Positions 41,089 to 50,026 of a stretch of DNA of 64,000 bases are shown piece by piece. The position numbers were made by a program, and so were the translations under genes. The notes under the pieces were generated by a model. That model was not told the origin of the DNA, made no database searches, and worked only from the letters and a program-made list of their open reading frames with translations. The stretch comes from Duganella levis. Its GTDB lineage: Bacteria > Pseudomonadota > Gammaproteobacteria > Burkholderiales > Burkholderiaceae_D. The stretch covers positions 106,462 through 170,461 of the forward strand of contig NZ_WWCT01000014.1 of NCBI RefSeq assembly GCF_009857605.1, written 5' to 3'. Every line of letters starts with the position of its first letter. Positions within the stretch are counted from its first letter, which is position 1.

Positions 41089-42573
41089 TCAGTTTTCCCA
41101 ATCTTTGGAACGCTCGACGGCGCGCGACCATTTAGCCAGCAATTCGGCGCGGCGGTCGCCGCTCATCGCCGGCTCGAAGCGGCGTTCGCAAATCCATTGA
41201 GCAGCGATTTCTTCCTGCGTTTCCCAGAAGCCGACCGCCAGGCCGGCCAGATAGGCGGCGCCGAGGGCGGTGGTTTCGGTCACTTTCGGCCGCACCACCT
41301 GCACGCCCAGCAAGTCGGCCTGAAATTGCATCAGCAGGTCGTTGCGGGCCGCGCCGCCGTCGGCGCGCACTTCGGTCAGCGGCAGCGCCGCGTCTTTTTG
41401 CATCGCCGCCATCAGCTCGGCGCTCTGGTAGGCGATGGCTTCCAGCGCGGCGCGGGCGATGTGGGCACGCGTGCTGCCACGACTCAAGCCAAACAGCGCG
41501 CCACGCGCGTAAGCATCCCAGTGCGGCGCGCCAAGGCCGACGAAAGCCGGCACCATGAACACGCCGTCGCTGTCCGGCACGCTGGCCGCCAGCGCCTCGA
41601 CCTCGGCCGACGATTTGATGATGCCGAGTCCGTCACGCAGCCACTGCACCGTGGCGCCGCCCATGAAGACGCTGCCTTCCAGCAGATAATCAGTCGCGCC
41701 ATCGACGCGCCAGCCTACCGTGGTCAGCAAACGGTTATGCGAGACCACCGGATGGCGCCCCAGATGCATCAGCATGAAGCAGCCGGTGCCATAGGTATTC
41801 TTGACCATGCCCGGCTGATGGCACGCCTGGCCGAACGTGGCCGCCTGCTGGTCGCCGGCGATGCCGGCCACCGGTATCGGCGCGCCGAACAGATTGGCAT
41901 GCGTGTTGCCCACTTCTTCGCTGGACGAGACGATCTGCGGCAGCACCTGCTCCGGAATATCGAACAAATGCAGCAGGTCGTAATCCCAGCGCATCAAATG
42001 GATGTTGAACAGCATGGTGCGCGACGCATTGCTGACGTCAGTCACATGCTGGCCGGTCAGCTTGTACACCAGCCAGCTGTCGACGGTGCCGAACGCCAGC
42101 CCGCCCTGCTGCGCCTTTTCGCGCGCGCCCGGCACGTGATCCAGCAGCCACTTCAGCTTGGTGGCGGAGAAGTAGGCATCCAGTTCCAGCCCGGAGATAT
42201 CGGTGATTTTTTTGGCCTTGCCGTCGGCGCGCAAGGCGTCGCAGATATCGGCCGTGCGGCGGTCCTGCCAGACGATGGCCGGAGCGATCGGCTCGCCGGT
42301 CTTGCGGTCCCACACCACGGTGGTCTCGCGCTGGTTGGTGACGCCGATGGCCAGCACGTCGTGAGCATTGACATGGTGATCGGCCAGCACCTTGCGGGCG
42401 ACCGCCAGCTGGCTCAGCCAGATGTCATGCGGGTCGTGCTCGACCCAGCCGGGATGGGGGAAATGCTGAGGAAATTCCTGCGCCGCGCTGCCACAAATCT
42501 GGCCCTGGTGGTCAAACAGGATGGCGCGCGAACTGGTCGTACCCTGGTCCAGGGCAAGAATGTATTTTTTCAT
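41089..42573 (-). CDS. glpK: glycerol kinase
   Basis: FGGY-family kinase phosphorylating glycerol to glycerol 3-phosphate. Of 494 residues with [17 protein letters not shown] at the N-terminus, [17 protein letters not shown], and [20 protein letters not shown] near the C-terminus. No glpF, glpD or glpR is adjacent. It starts only about 20 bases after the 3' end of RNase P RNA on the same strand, and no Shine-Dalgarno sequence is visible (AACAACCATTTTTTCGCG precedes ATG). Confidence 0.97.
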   Translation of the reverse strand: MKKYILALDQGTTSSRAILFDHQGQICGSAAQEFPQHFPHPGWVEHDPHDIWLSQLAVARKVLADHHVNAHDVLAIGVTNQRETTVVWDRKTGEPIAPAIVWQDRRTADICDALRADGKAKKITDISGLELDAYFSATKLKWLLDHVPGAREKAQQGGLAFGTVDSWLVYKLTGQHVTDVSNASRTMLFNIHLMRWDYDLLHLFDIPEQVLPQIVSSSEEVGNTHANLFGAPIPVAGIAGDQQAATFGQACHQPGMVKNTYGTGCFMLMHLGRHPVVSHNRLLTTVGWRVDGATDYLLEGSVFMGGATVQWLRDGLGIIKSSAEVEALAASVPDSDGVFMVPAFVGLGAPHWDAYARGALFGLSRGSTRAHIARAALEAIAYQSAELMAAMQKDAALPLTEVRADGGAARNDLLMQFQADLLGVQVVRPKVTETTALGAAYLAGLAVGFWETQEEIAAQWICERRFEPAMSGDRRAELLAKWSRAVERSKDWEN

Positions 42574-42593
42574 CGCGAAAAAATGGTTGTTAG

Positions 42594-42925
42594 TTGAAGC
42601 AAGCCGATAGGCCGGATTTTGTTACGGCGCAGGCGAACCTGCGCTATGACAGCCATTCCTCTAGGCGCTGGATTACTCCAGCGCTCAAGCTTCCTACCCG
42701 CACGCTCCGCGAGCAGCATCATCGCGTGCCTATTTGGAATTGCACCAGGTGGAGGTTACCGCGTTTCACCGTAACTTAATACGCTCGTCTCTGTGGCCCT
42801 ATTCCTCGCCTTATACCTTGCGGCTTTCAGCGGACGGCCGTTAACCGTCACCCCGCTCTATGGAGTCCGGACCTTCCTCCCGTCAGGCATTACACGCTGA
42901 CCAGCGGCTGTCTGGCTTGCTTCGG
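42594..42925 (-). ncRNA. rnpB: RNase P RNA, class A
   Basis: Catalytic RNA that trims tRNA 5' ends. The terminal helix P1 is a perfect ten-base pairing of GAAGCAAGCC (5', at 42923-42914) with GGCTTGCTTC (3', at 42605-42596). Universal core pieces are present: GGGAGGAAGGTCCGGACTCC in the 5' half (P4/CRI region), CCTAGAGGAATGG in the 3' half, and AAAATCCGGCCTATCGGC near the end. Length of about 330 nt is normal for class A. The ends are set from P1 and may be off by a few bases. The P15 loop seems to lack GGU. Confidence 0.96.
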
Positions 42926-42930
42926 GCGCT

Positions 42931-42960
42931 ATTGTACCAGTCCGCGCCTCCAAATCTGAA
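42931..42960 (-). promoter_or_regulatory. rnpB promoter
   Basis: TACAAT at 42936-42931 (-10) and TTCAGA at 42960-42955 (-35) with an 18-base spacer. The predicted start falls at about 42924, exactly at the 5' end of the P1 helix, which supports both the promoter and the RNA boundary. Confidence 0.7.
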
Positions 42961-43043
42961 ATTTGGTGTCGCCATTGCCAAAGCAGCGCGTCCGGCGCCG
43001 CCGTAGAATGCCGTGATACCTTCACCGCAAAAGGCTCACCACA

Positions 43044-44759
43044 ATGACGCAACCATCCCGCACCGGCGGCCAGATCCTGGTCGACGCCCTGAAGATCCAC
43101 GGCGTGGACACCGCTTTCGGCGTACCCGGAGAAAGCTACCTGGACGTGCTCGACGCCCTGCACGATTCCGACATCCGCTTCATCATCAACCGTCAGGAAG
43201 GCGGCGCCGCCTTCATGGCCGACGCCTACGGCAAGATGACCGGCAAGCCAGGCATCTGCTTCGTCACCCGCGGCCCCGGCGCCACCAATGCTTCGATCGG
43301 CGTGCACACGGCATTCCAGGATTCGACGCCGATGATTTTGTTCATCGGCCAGGTCGGCAGCGACTTCATCGACCGCGAAGCCTTCCAGGAAATCGACTAC
43401 CGCCGCATGTACGGCCAGATGGCCAAATGGGTGACACAGATCGACCGCGCCGACCGCATGCCGGAATACATCGCGCGCGCCTTCCAGATCGCCACCAGCG
43501 GCCGTCCCGGCCCGGTGGTGCTGGCGCTGCCGGAGGATATGCTGACCACCAAGGCCAGCGTGGCCGACACCCGCTGCTACCAGCCGGTGCAGGCCTCGCC
43601 GTCCGCCGCGCAGATCGACACCGTGCGCGGCCTGCTGGCCGGCGCTAAAAAACCGCTGCTGCTGTTGGGCGGTGGCGGCTGGAACGAGCAAGCCTGTGCC
43701 GACATCCAGCGCTTTGCCGAAGCCAATCAGCTGCCGGTCAGCTGCGCCTTCCGCTTCCAGGATCTGCTGGACAATGAGCACCCGCAGTACATCGGCGATG
43801 TCGGCATCGGCATCAACCCCAAGCTGGCGGCGCGCGTGCGCGAGGCCGACGTCATCCTCGCCATCGGCCCGCGCCTGGGCGAGATGACCACCAGCGGCTA
43901 CGCCCTGCTGCAAGCGCCGGTGCCAACCCAGCGCCTGATCCACGTGCATGCGGATGCCGAGGAATTGGGCAGCGTCTACCAGGCGGAAGTGATGATCAAC
44001 AGCGGCATGCCGCAGATGGCGGCGATGCTGGCGGCCATGCAGCCGGTCGACGCCGGCGCGTGGCAGCACACGGCGGCCGAAGCGCGCGCCGAGCTGAAAG
44101 CGTGGCAGCAGCAGCCGGCCATCTTCAAGGACGGCAAGGCGCCGCTGGATCTGTGGCAAGTGGTGCAGCAGATCGACCAGCTGGCGCCGCATGACACCAT
44201 CATCACCAACGGCGCCGGCAATTACGCCACCTGGGCGCACCGCTTCCATAGCTACGGCGGCATGCGCACGCAGCTGGCGCCGACCAGCGGCGCCATGGGC
44301 TACAGCGTGCCGGCCGGCGTGGCGGCCAAGATCATCGATCCATCCCGCACGGTGATCACCTTTGCCGGTGACGGCGAATACATGATGAACGGCCAGGAGC
44401 TGGCGACGGCGGTGCAGTATCAGGCCGGCGTGATCATCATCGTGTTCAACAACGCCATGTTCGGCACCATCCGCATGCACCAGGAACGCGAGTATCCGGG
44501 CCGCGTGTCGGGCACCACACTGCACAATCCGGACTTCGCCGCGCTGTCGGTGGCCTATGGCGGCACGGGTGAAGTGGTGACGAAGACCGAGGAATTCGCA
44601 CCGGCGCTGGAACGCGCACTGGCGCATACGCGCGAGCACAACCTGCCGGCGCTGATCGAGCTGCGCTACGACGGCAACCTGATCACGCCGGGCGCCACGC
44701 TGGAGACCATCCGCGAGCAGGCGGCGGCAGCGCAGGCCGCCAAATCGGCTCAATCATAA
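43044..44759 (+). CDS. ThDP-dependent acetolactate synthase-like enzyme
   Basis: Of 571 residues in the usual three-domain arrangement: Pyr domain with catalytic E52 (RQEGGAAFMADAYGK), central domain, and PP domain with the ThDP motif GDGEYMMNGQELATAVQYQ ending in NN. It resembles the IlvB/Mdl large-subunit family, but no small subunit (ilvN) is present, so a catabolic acetolactate synthase, oxo-acid decarboxylase or related lyase is as likely as branched-chain biosynthesis. It is divergent from rnpB; its stop overlaps that of a small lipoprotein gene. Confidence 0.9.
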   Translation: MTQPSRTGGQILVDALKIHGVDTAFGVPGESYLDVLDALHDSDIRFIINRQEGGAAFMADAYGKMTGKPGICFVTRGPGATNASIGVHTAFQDSTPMILFIGQVGSDFIDREAFQEIDYRRMYGQMAKWVTQIDRADRMPEYIARAFQIATSGRPGPVVLALPEDMLTTKASVADTRCYQPVQASPSAAQIDTVRGLLAGAKKPLLLLGGGGWNEQACADIQRFAEANQLPVSCAFRFQDLLDNEHPQYIGDVGIGINPKLAARVREADVILAIGPRLGEMTTSGYALLQAPVPTQRLIHVHADAEELGSVYQAEVMINSGMPQMAAMLAAMQPVDAGAWQHTAAEARAELKAWQQQPAIFKDGKAPLDLWQVVQQIDQLAPHDTIITNGAGNYATWAHRFHSYGGMRTQLAPTSGAMGYSVPAGVAAKIIDPSRTVITFAGDGEYMMNGQELATAVQYQAGVIIIVFNNAMFGTIRMHQEREYPGRVSGTTLHNPDFAALSVAYGGTGEVVTKTEEFAPALERALAHTREHNLPALIELRYDGNLITPGATLETIREQAAAAQAAKSAQS

Positions 44760-45287
44760 GCCGGCGGTAGTGGTGGAGCCGCTGTCCAGCAGCGGCTTGT
44801 CTTCTTCTTTTTCCTTCTGCGGCTTGGGCACAGGGCAGGCACGGCACACGCCAGCCTTGCGGCCGAAGTCCGTCACCAGCGGCAGCCGCATCGGCACCGC
44901 CTCGTCGCCGCAATAGCCGCCATCCAGCACCAGCGTCCTGCCGCCGTCGGCCAGCTTGCCGCTGATGGTGCGCTCGTCTTCGTCCGGCGGACGCACGGTG
45001 AAGTACAGCTGCTGGCCACGCGGATCGATGGTCACGTCGCTGGCCACCACCGGCCAGCTCAGGCCGCCGGCGGTATATTCATACAAAATCGTGTCCACTT
45101 CGGCAAAGCGCTGCAGCGTGATGCGCTGGCCGCCGAATTCGCCGCTGTCGGCGTGGATGCATAAATCGGAAAACACCAGCATGCCGTAGCGCGGCAGCAT
45201 GCCGGGCTTTTTGGTTGTCTTGGGTGCGGCCAGCACGGCGCAGGAGGCCAGCAGGATGGCGCCGGCAAACAGGGCACGTCGTGTCAT
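44754..45287 (-). CDS. putative lipoprotein, hypothetical
   Basis: Of 177 residues. The N-terminus MTRRALFAGAILLASCAVLA has a lipobox LASC (C16), so lipidation is likely; cleavage after AVLA is an alternative. The body is mostly beta (YGMLVFSDLCIHADSGEFGG, then VASDVTIDPRGQQLYFTV), with cysteines near the C-terminus (CRACP) and a charged lysine/glutamate tail. I do not recognise a family. It converges on the ThDP enzyme gene, the stops lying side by side. Confidence 0.7.
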   Translation of the reverse strand: MTRRALFAGAILLASCAVLAAPKTTKKPGMLPRYGMLVFSDLCIHADSGEFGGQRITLQRFAEVDTILYEYTAGGLSWPVVASDVTIDPRGQQLYFTVRPPDEDERTISGKLADGGRTLVLDGGYCGDEAVPMRLPLVTDFGRKAGVCRACPVPKPQKEKEEDKPLLDSGSTTTAGL

Positions 45288-45310
45288 TCTTATCGCTTTC
45301 GGAAATGAAC

Positions 45311-45333
45311 AACGGCTGCACAAGGCAGCCGTT
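45311..45333 (-). terminator. hairpin after porin gene
   Basis: AACGGCTGC / GCAGCCGTT with a five-base loop, 27 bases after the porin stop. The T tract that follows is short (TTGTTCATTT), so termination may be partial. Confidence 0.55.
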
Positions 45334-45359
45334 GTTGAGTCTAAACCTGAATAATCAGA

Positions 45360-46451
45360 TTAGAACGAGTGTTTCAGACCCAAGTTGAAGGCCTTGTCAC
45401 CGGTACCGGCTTCGGTGTTGTTACCAACGGTGTAGCCTGCGCCGTTTTTGTTTTTGATTTTAGCGAAAGCAACGTAGGTGCTGGTGCGTTTCGACAGAGC
45501 GTAGTTGTAACCGATTGCCCACTGGTCTGCGTCACGGTTGAACGACTCTTTGTCGTTTTTACGGATGTACGAAGCCATCACGGTGCCGGCTTCCGACACT
45601 GGAGCGGTCAGACCGATCAGAGCGTCTTGGCTGTCAGCGGTTTGAGCGAAGGTGTAACCGAACGCGTTGGTGGTTGCGGTTGCGCTAGCTGCGCCGTTGA
45701 TTGGTGCCGAACCTTGGCCTTTGTCTTTCGAGAAAGCGCCGAAGATTTTTACAACTTTGAAGTCGTAGTTAGCAGCGATCAGAGCGTTGTGGCCAACACC
45801 AGCGGTTTTCACAGCTTGGGTGTCGTTGTTTTTCATGTTGTAAGCAACAGCAACGTTCAGAGGACCGTTGTTGTAACCCAGCGAGCCGCCAACTTGACGA
45901 GCAGCCGATGCGTCGCCTTGGGTTTCGCCCAGGCTGTACGATACCGAGCCGGTGAAGCCGTTCAGGTTAGGGGTTTTGTACACAACAGCGTTCGAGTTGC
46001 GGGTCATGTAGCTAGCAACTGGGAACAAGTTCTTAGCGGTACCAGCGTAGCCCATTGCGAATGGATCACCAACGTCGCGCAGGGTTTCGTAGTACGGAGT
46101 GTACTGACGACCCAGGGTCAGCGAGCCAGCGGTTTTCGACGACAGGCCAACATAGGCTTCACGATTGAACAGGGTGCTGGTGGTGTTGTCCAGGGTGCCG
46201 TCGTCAACTTTAACGCCGGTTTCCAGTTTGAAGATAGCGCTCAGACCGCCGCCCAGATCTTCAGTACCTTTGAAGCCGATACGCGATGCCGAAGCTGCGC
46301 CGCTGGTCACTTTAGCGACATTGCCTTGGGCGCCGCCACGTTCGGAGGTGATGCCAGCATCCAGGATGCCGTAGATGGTGACGTTCGACTGAGCGAATGC
46401 TGCGGAGCTGGTTGCTGCCAGTACGGCGATAGCGATAAGGGATTTTTTCAT
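45360..46451 (-). CDS. Gram-negative porin (OmpC/Porin_4-like)
   Basis: Major outer-membrane porin of the betaproteobacterial type, 363 residues. The signal peptide is MKKSLIAIAVLAATSSAAFA, then QSNVTIYGILDAGIT, the standard first strand. A trimeric 16-strand barrel is expected; the last residues LGLKHSF end in phenylalanine. GAAGGAA precedes the ATG. Codon choice is strongly biased towards preferred codons compared with neighbours, as for an abundant protein. The leader is about 200 bases with several hairpins. Confidence 0.95.
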   Translation of the reverse strand: MKKSLIAIAVLAATSSAAFAQSNVTIYGILDAGITSERGGAQGNVAKVTSGAASASRIGFKGTEDLGGGLSAIFKLETGVKVDDGTLDNTTSTLFNREAYVGLSSKTAGSLTLGRQYTPYYETLRDVGDPFAMGYAGTAKNLFPVASYMTRNSNAVVYKTPNLNGFTGSVSYSLGETQGDASAARQVGGSLGYNNGPLNVAVAYNMKNNDTQAVKTAGVGHNALIAANYDFKVVKIFGAFSKDKGQGSAPINGAASATATTNAFGYTFAQTADSQDALIGLTAPVSEAGTVMASYIRKNDKESFNRDADQWAIGYNYALSKRTSTYVAFAKIKNKNGAGYTVGNNTEAGTGDKAFNLGLKHSF

Positions 46452-47231
46452 TACGTGTTTCCTTCAGTTGTGTTGCTGTAAAAATAAGCCAGTAGTGCGG
46501 CGTGTTCGGTGCTTCACGGCTTTGTGCCGTTGTGTGCGTGAGGGCAAACTCCCCAGCTGCCACTGTGTATCCCAATCATGGGACACGTTCACTTGCGGCC
46601 GATCAATCTACGCCGGCTATTATCGCAGCGCCCTCATGGGGCGCCGGAGGCGGCACTATACTGATGCCAAGAAACTTCAACAAGTGTAAAACCATTCATA
46701 CTGAATCGTCTGCATACTTGTCTGTTTTTCAAAGCAGCGGCATTTTACCGCATCGCAATATTTCCTGCCGATCAAGCGAAACAGGCCAGGCTTTCCGCAC
46801 GATGAACACGGTGTGTACCACTTCTTCGTCGGACCAAGTAAAAATAGCCAGATTGCTATTTCTGACGCTATTTTATACTGAACCCCCTGCGCACTCCTCT
46901 CTACCAAATGGTAATAAGCTAACAATCCCTGACTTTGTTCGGTGATTTTCTCAAGCAAAATAGGCCACAAACCAACTTTGCTCCTAGTATTACAGCTTTA
47001 TTTGTGTAGTAAATTTTGTAAAAAGCGCAGGAAGTTGCATGACGTTACCGAATTGTAAGAAATTGCTACCTGTTGTATTCAGGAGACATATCGGTGCAGT
47101 TTTTTGCACCAACGCACAGTTTTGGTGCATGAAATGGATTCACTTACTGGCAATTTTGCCGCCCGCCGTCGTCAAAAACGCAGGTAAAATGCCAGAGCGC
47201 ACCCCGCCCCCGTGCAGCCTGTTTATATCTG
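46452..47231. other. 780-base intergenic region between porin and CarH-like gene
   Basis: The left part (46452-46650) is the porin leader with three hairpins: ACGGC/GCCGT near 46516-46530, GTGTATCCCA/TGGGACAC at 46564-46585, and GCGCCC/GGGCGC near 46628-46642. The right part (46680-47230) is markedly AT-rich. It holds a perfect hairpin GGTGCA-N6-TGCACC at 47093-47110 with a third GGTGCA shortly after. No convincing gene or RNA was seen. Confidence 0.5.
46655..46683 (-). promoter_or_regulatory. candidate porin promoter
   Basis: TTGTTG at 46683-46678 (-35), a 17-base spacer and TATAGT at 46660-46655 (-10). The predicted start near 46648 gives a leader of about 197 bases. Confidence 0.5.
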
Positions 47232-48176
47232 ATGACTAATAAAGTACCCCCACAACTCGTTCCTAGCAGCATCAGCGACGTCGAACGCGATACTGGCGTC
47301 GCCAAGGAAACCCTGCGCGTCTGGGAACGCCGCTACGACTTCCCGCAACCGCTGCGCGACCCCAATGGCGAGCGGGTCTATCCCATCGAACAAGTCCATA
47401 AGCTGCGTCTGGTCAAGCGCCTGCTCGACCTGGGCTTCCGCCCTGGCAAGGTGATTCAATACAGTACTGACGAGCTGCAAGCGCTGACCGGCAAGGCCAG
47501 CGGCCAGGGCGACACGCCGCCGGCGCCGCCGGAACTGCAAAGCTATCTGGCTTTATGCAAAAGCCATCAGATGGAAGAGCTGCGCCGCAGGCTGTCGCAG
47601 GCGTTGCTGATGATGGGACTGAAGAGTTTCGTGATCGGGCTGGTGGCGCCGCTGACCACGCTGATCGGCGAAGCCTGGGCCAGCGGCCAGCTGGCCACGT
47701 TTGAAGAACACTTATATACAGAGTCGCTGACGGTGGTGATGCGCAGCGCGATCTTTGCCATGCCGCAGGCTAACGCCGGCAACCTGGGAACGCCGCGCAT
47801 TCTGCTGACGACCTTGCCGCAGGAGCGTCATGGCCTCGGCCTGCTGATGGCCGAGGCCATGTGCGTGGCCGAGGGCGCGCATTGCATTTCGCTGGGCGTG
47901 CAGACGCCGCTGCTGGATATTGTGGAAGCGGCGCGCGCGCAGCGGGTGGACATTATTGCGTTGTCGTTCTCGGTGGCGATGAATCCGCGCCAGGCGCTGG
48001 ATGGCTTGGCTGAGTTGCATACCCGGCTGGCCGGTTGCGCTGACCTGTGGGCGGGTGGCGGCAATGCCGCGCTCAAAAAGCGTCGGCCGCCGTATGTGCG
48101 GGTGTTTGAGCTGGCGGATCTGACGGGGGCGATTGCCGAGTGGCGCGCGCGTACCGCAATCTTGGCGGCTGGCTAG
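47232..48176 (+). CDS. MerR-family regulator with B12-binding domain, CarH-like
   Basis: Of 314 residues: a MerR winged HTH at about 12-80 (TGVAKETLRVWERRYDFPQP), a helical B12-cap domain at about 100-185 and a Rossmann-type cobalamin domain (from 188) with ERHGLG. CarH photoreceptors use a tryptophan and an E-H pair in the cap and a histidine lower ligand; the matching residues here are W149, E159-H160 and H200. It could therefore be an adenosylcobalamin light sensor or a B12-dependent repressor. No carotenoid or photolyase gene is in the window, so targets are unknown. It has no strong ribosome site; ATG 47232 fits the family N-terminus. Confidence 0.9.
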   Translation: MTNKVPPQLVPSSISDVERDTGVAKETLRVWERRYDFPQPLRDPNGERVYPIEQVHKLRLVKRLLDLGFRPGKVIQYSTDELQALTGKASGQGDTPPAPPELQSYLALCKSHQMEELRRRLSQALLMMGLKSFVIGLVAPLTTLIGEAWASGQLATFEEHLYTESLTVVMRSAIFAMPQANAGNLGTPRILLTTLPQERHGLGLLMAEAMCVAEGAHCISLGVQTPLLDIVEAARAQRVDIIALSFSVAMNPRQALDGLAELHTRLAGCADLWAGGGNAALKKRRPPYVRVFELADLTGAIAEWRARTAILAAG

Positions 48177-48199
48177 TACCCCGCACTCCGATCCGTCGT

Positions 48200-48226
48200 G
48201 GGGTCTGACCCGTACGGGTCAGCCCC
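48200..48226. repeat. long GC palindrome after CarH-like gene
   Basis: GGGGTCTGACCC, loop GTAC, GGGTCAGCCCC: twelve against eleven bases with one bulge. No T tract follows, so it is not a classical terminator. From memory, GGGTCTGACCC-type palindromes recur between genes in Massilia and Duganella genomes; only one copy was noticed here. Confidence 0.55.
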
Positions 48227-48305
48227 CTGTGCTTTGGCCTTGTGGGGTGGCGCTCTGGTAAAATAGGCAAATTCCCGTGCTGGCCAGCACCCCATTTACA
48301 TATCC

Positions 48306-49349
48306 ATGTTCAGCTTCTTCAAGAAAAAACCTGTCGCTCCCGAAGCGCCTGTGGCGCCTGTCGCCGCCCCGGTCGTGGTATCCGCTACCACTCCCGCCGC
48401 CGTTACGCCCGATGTTCCCGACCTGCTGCCGATCGAAGAGCCGGCAGAGCGAAAACAATCGTGGATGGCGCGCCTGAAAGCCGGCCTGTCCAAAACCTCC
48501 AACAACCTGTCAGTACTGTTCATCGGCGCCAAGATCGACGACGACCTGTACGACGAGCTGGAAGCCGCGCTGCTGATGTCCGACGCCGGCGTCGACGCCA
48601 CCGAATACCTGCTCGCCGAACTCAAGCGCAAAGTCAAGGAAGACAAGCTGCTGGACGCCGCCGCCGTCAAGGCCGCGCTGAAACAGCTGCTGATCGAACT
48701 GCTGACGCCGCTGGAGCATCCGTTTGAACTGGGCCGCCATACGCCGACCGTGATGATGATCTCCGGCGTCAACGGCGCCGGCAAGACCACCACCATCGGC
48801 AAGCTGGCCAAGCACATGCAGACGCACGGCCAGTCGGTGCTGCTGGCCGCCGGCGACACCTTCCGCGCCGCCGCCCGCGAGCAGCTGATGGTCTGGGGCC
48901 AGCGCAACAACATTACCGTGATCTCGCAAGCCTCGGGCGACCCGGCCGCCGTGTCGTTCGACGCCGTGCAGTCCGGCAAAGCCAAGGGCATGGACGTGGT
49001 CATGATCGACACCGCCGGCCGCCTGCCGACCCAGCTGCACCTGATGGAAGAGCTGAAAAAAGTCCAGCGCGTGCTCGGCAAGGGCATGGACGGCGCACCA
49101 CACGAAACTCTGCTGGTGATCGACGGCAATACCGGGCAAAATGCGCTGGCGCAGGTGAAAGCCTTCGACGACGCCCTCAAGCTGACCGGTCTGGTGATCA
49201 CCAAGCTGGACGGCACCGCCAAGGGCGGCGTGCTGGCCGCGATTGCGCGCGTGCGTCCGGTGCCGGTGTACTTCATCGGCGTGGGCGAGAAGATTGAAGA
49301 CTTGCAGCCGTTCGTGGCTGCCGAATTTGTAGAAGCACTGCTTGGCTAA
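48306..49349 (+). CDS. ftsY: signal recognition particle receptor FtsY
   Basis: SRP GTPase that docks ribosome-SRP complexes at SecYEG. Of 347 residues: a short Pro/Ala/Val-rich acidic N-terminal region after MFSFFKKKP, the N domain, then the G domain with GVNGAGKTTTIGKLAKH, DTAGRLPTQ and TKLDGTAKGG. It heads the ftsY-ftsE-ftsX group; ftsE starts 20 bases later. Confidence 0.98.
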   Translation: MFSFFKKKPVAPEAPVAPVAAPVVVSATTPAAVTPDVPDLLPIEEPAERKQSWMARLKAGLSKTSNNLSVLFIGAKIDDDLYDELEAALLMSDAGVDATEYLLAELKRKVKEDKLLDAAAVKAALKQLLIELLTPLEHPFELGRHTPTVMMISGVNGAGKTTTIGKLAKHMQTHGQSVLLAAGDTFRAAAREQLMVWGQRNNITVISQASGDPAAVSFDAVQSGKAKGMDVVMIDTAGRLPTQLHLMEELKKVQRVLGKGMDGAPHETLLVIDGNTGQNALAQVKAFDDALKLTGLVITKLDGTAKGGVLAAIARVRPVPVYFIGVGEKIEDLQPFVAAEFVEALLG

Positions 49350-49369
49350 CAATACTTCCCAGACCTCAC

Positions 49370-50026
49370 ATGATCGAATTCCGGAACGTCTCTAAACAAT
49401 ACTCCACCGATGTCATGGCGTTGCGCGACATCTCCTTCACGGTGGAAAAAGGCGAACTGGTCTTCCTGGCCGGCCCTTCCGGCGCCGGCAAATCCACCCT
49501 GATGAAAATGATCGCCGCCATGGAGCGGCCGACTTCCGGCCAGGTCATCGTCAACGGCCAGGACATCAGCCGCATCAAGCCGGTGGCCGTACCCTTCCTG
49601 CGCCGCAACCTGGGTTTAATCTTTCAACAACAGCGGCTGCTGACCGACCGCACCGTGCTGGCGAATGTCATGCTGCCGCTGCTGGTGACCGGCGCTTCCC
49701 ACACGCAGGCCGAACAACGCGCCCGCGCCGCCCTCGATAAAGTCGGCCTCGGCGACCGTGCCAACGCCCAGCCGCTGGCCCTGTCCGGCGGCGAGCAGCA
49801 ACGCGTGTCGATCGCGCGCGCCATCGTCAACCGGCCGCAGGTCATCCTGGCCGACGAACCGACCGCCAACCTCGACCGCGCCAGCGCCAACAAGGTGCTG
49901 GATGCGCTGAAAGCCTTCAACTCGGTCGGCGTCACCTGTTTGATCTCCAGCCACGATGAGCAGATGCTGGACGCCGCCGCGCGCGTCATCCATCTCAACC
50001 GCGGCCAGGTGGGAGAAGCAGCATGA
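49370..50026 (+). CDS. ftsE: cell division ATP-binding protein FtsE
   Basis: ABC ATPase of the FtsEX complex that activates septal hydrolases. Of 218 residues with Walker A AGPSGAGKSTLMKM, signature LSGGEQQRVSIARAI and Walker B VILADEPTANLD. The ftsX start overlaps its stop by four bases. Confidence 0.97.
   Translation: MIEFRNVSKQYSTDVMALRDISFTVEKGELVFLAGPSGAGKSTLMKMIAAMERPTSGQVIVNGQDISRIKPVAVPFLRRNLGLIFQQQRLLTDRTVLANVMLPLLVTGASHTQAEQRARAALDKVGLGDRANAQPLALSGGEQQRVSIARAIVNRPQVILADEPTANLDRASANKVLDALKAFNSVGVTCLISSHDEQMLDAAARVIHLNRGQVGEAA

Noticed and set aside
46677..46970. 97-codon open frame on the minus strand in the AT-rich gap, with several cysteines
   Set aside because: It starts with TTG and has no ribosome site. 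Its composition is unlike the coding regions nearby, and it overlaps the porin promoter zone.
47039..47239. 66-codon open frame before the CarH-like gene
   Set aside because: It has an acceptable ribosome site, but it spans the GGTGCA hairpins, overlaps the CarH start and has no protein-like pattern.
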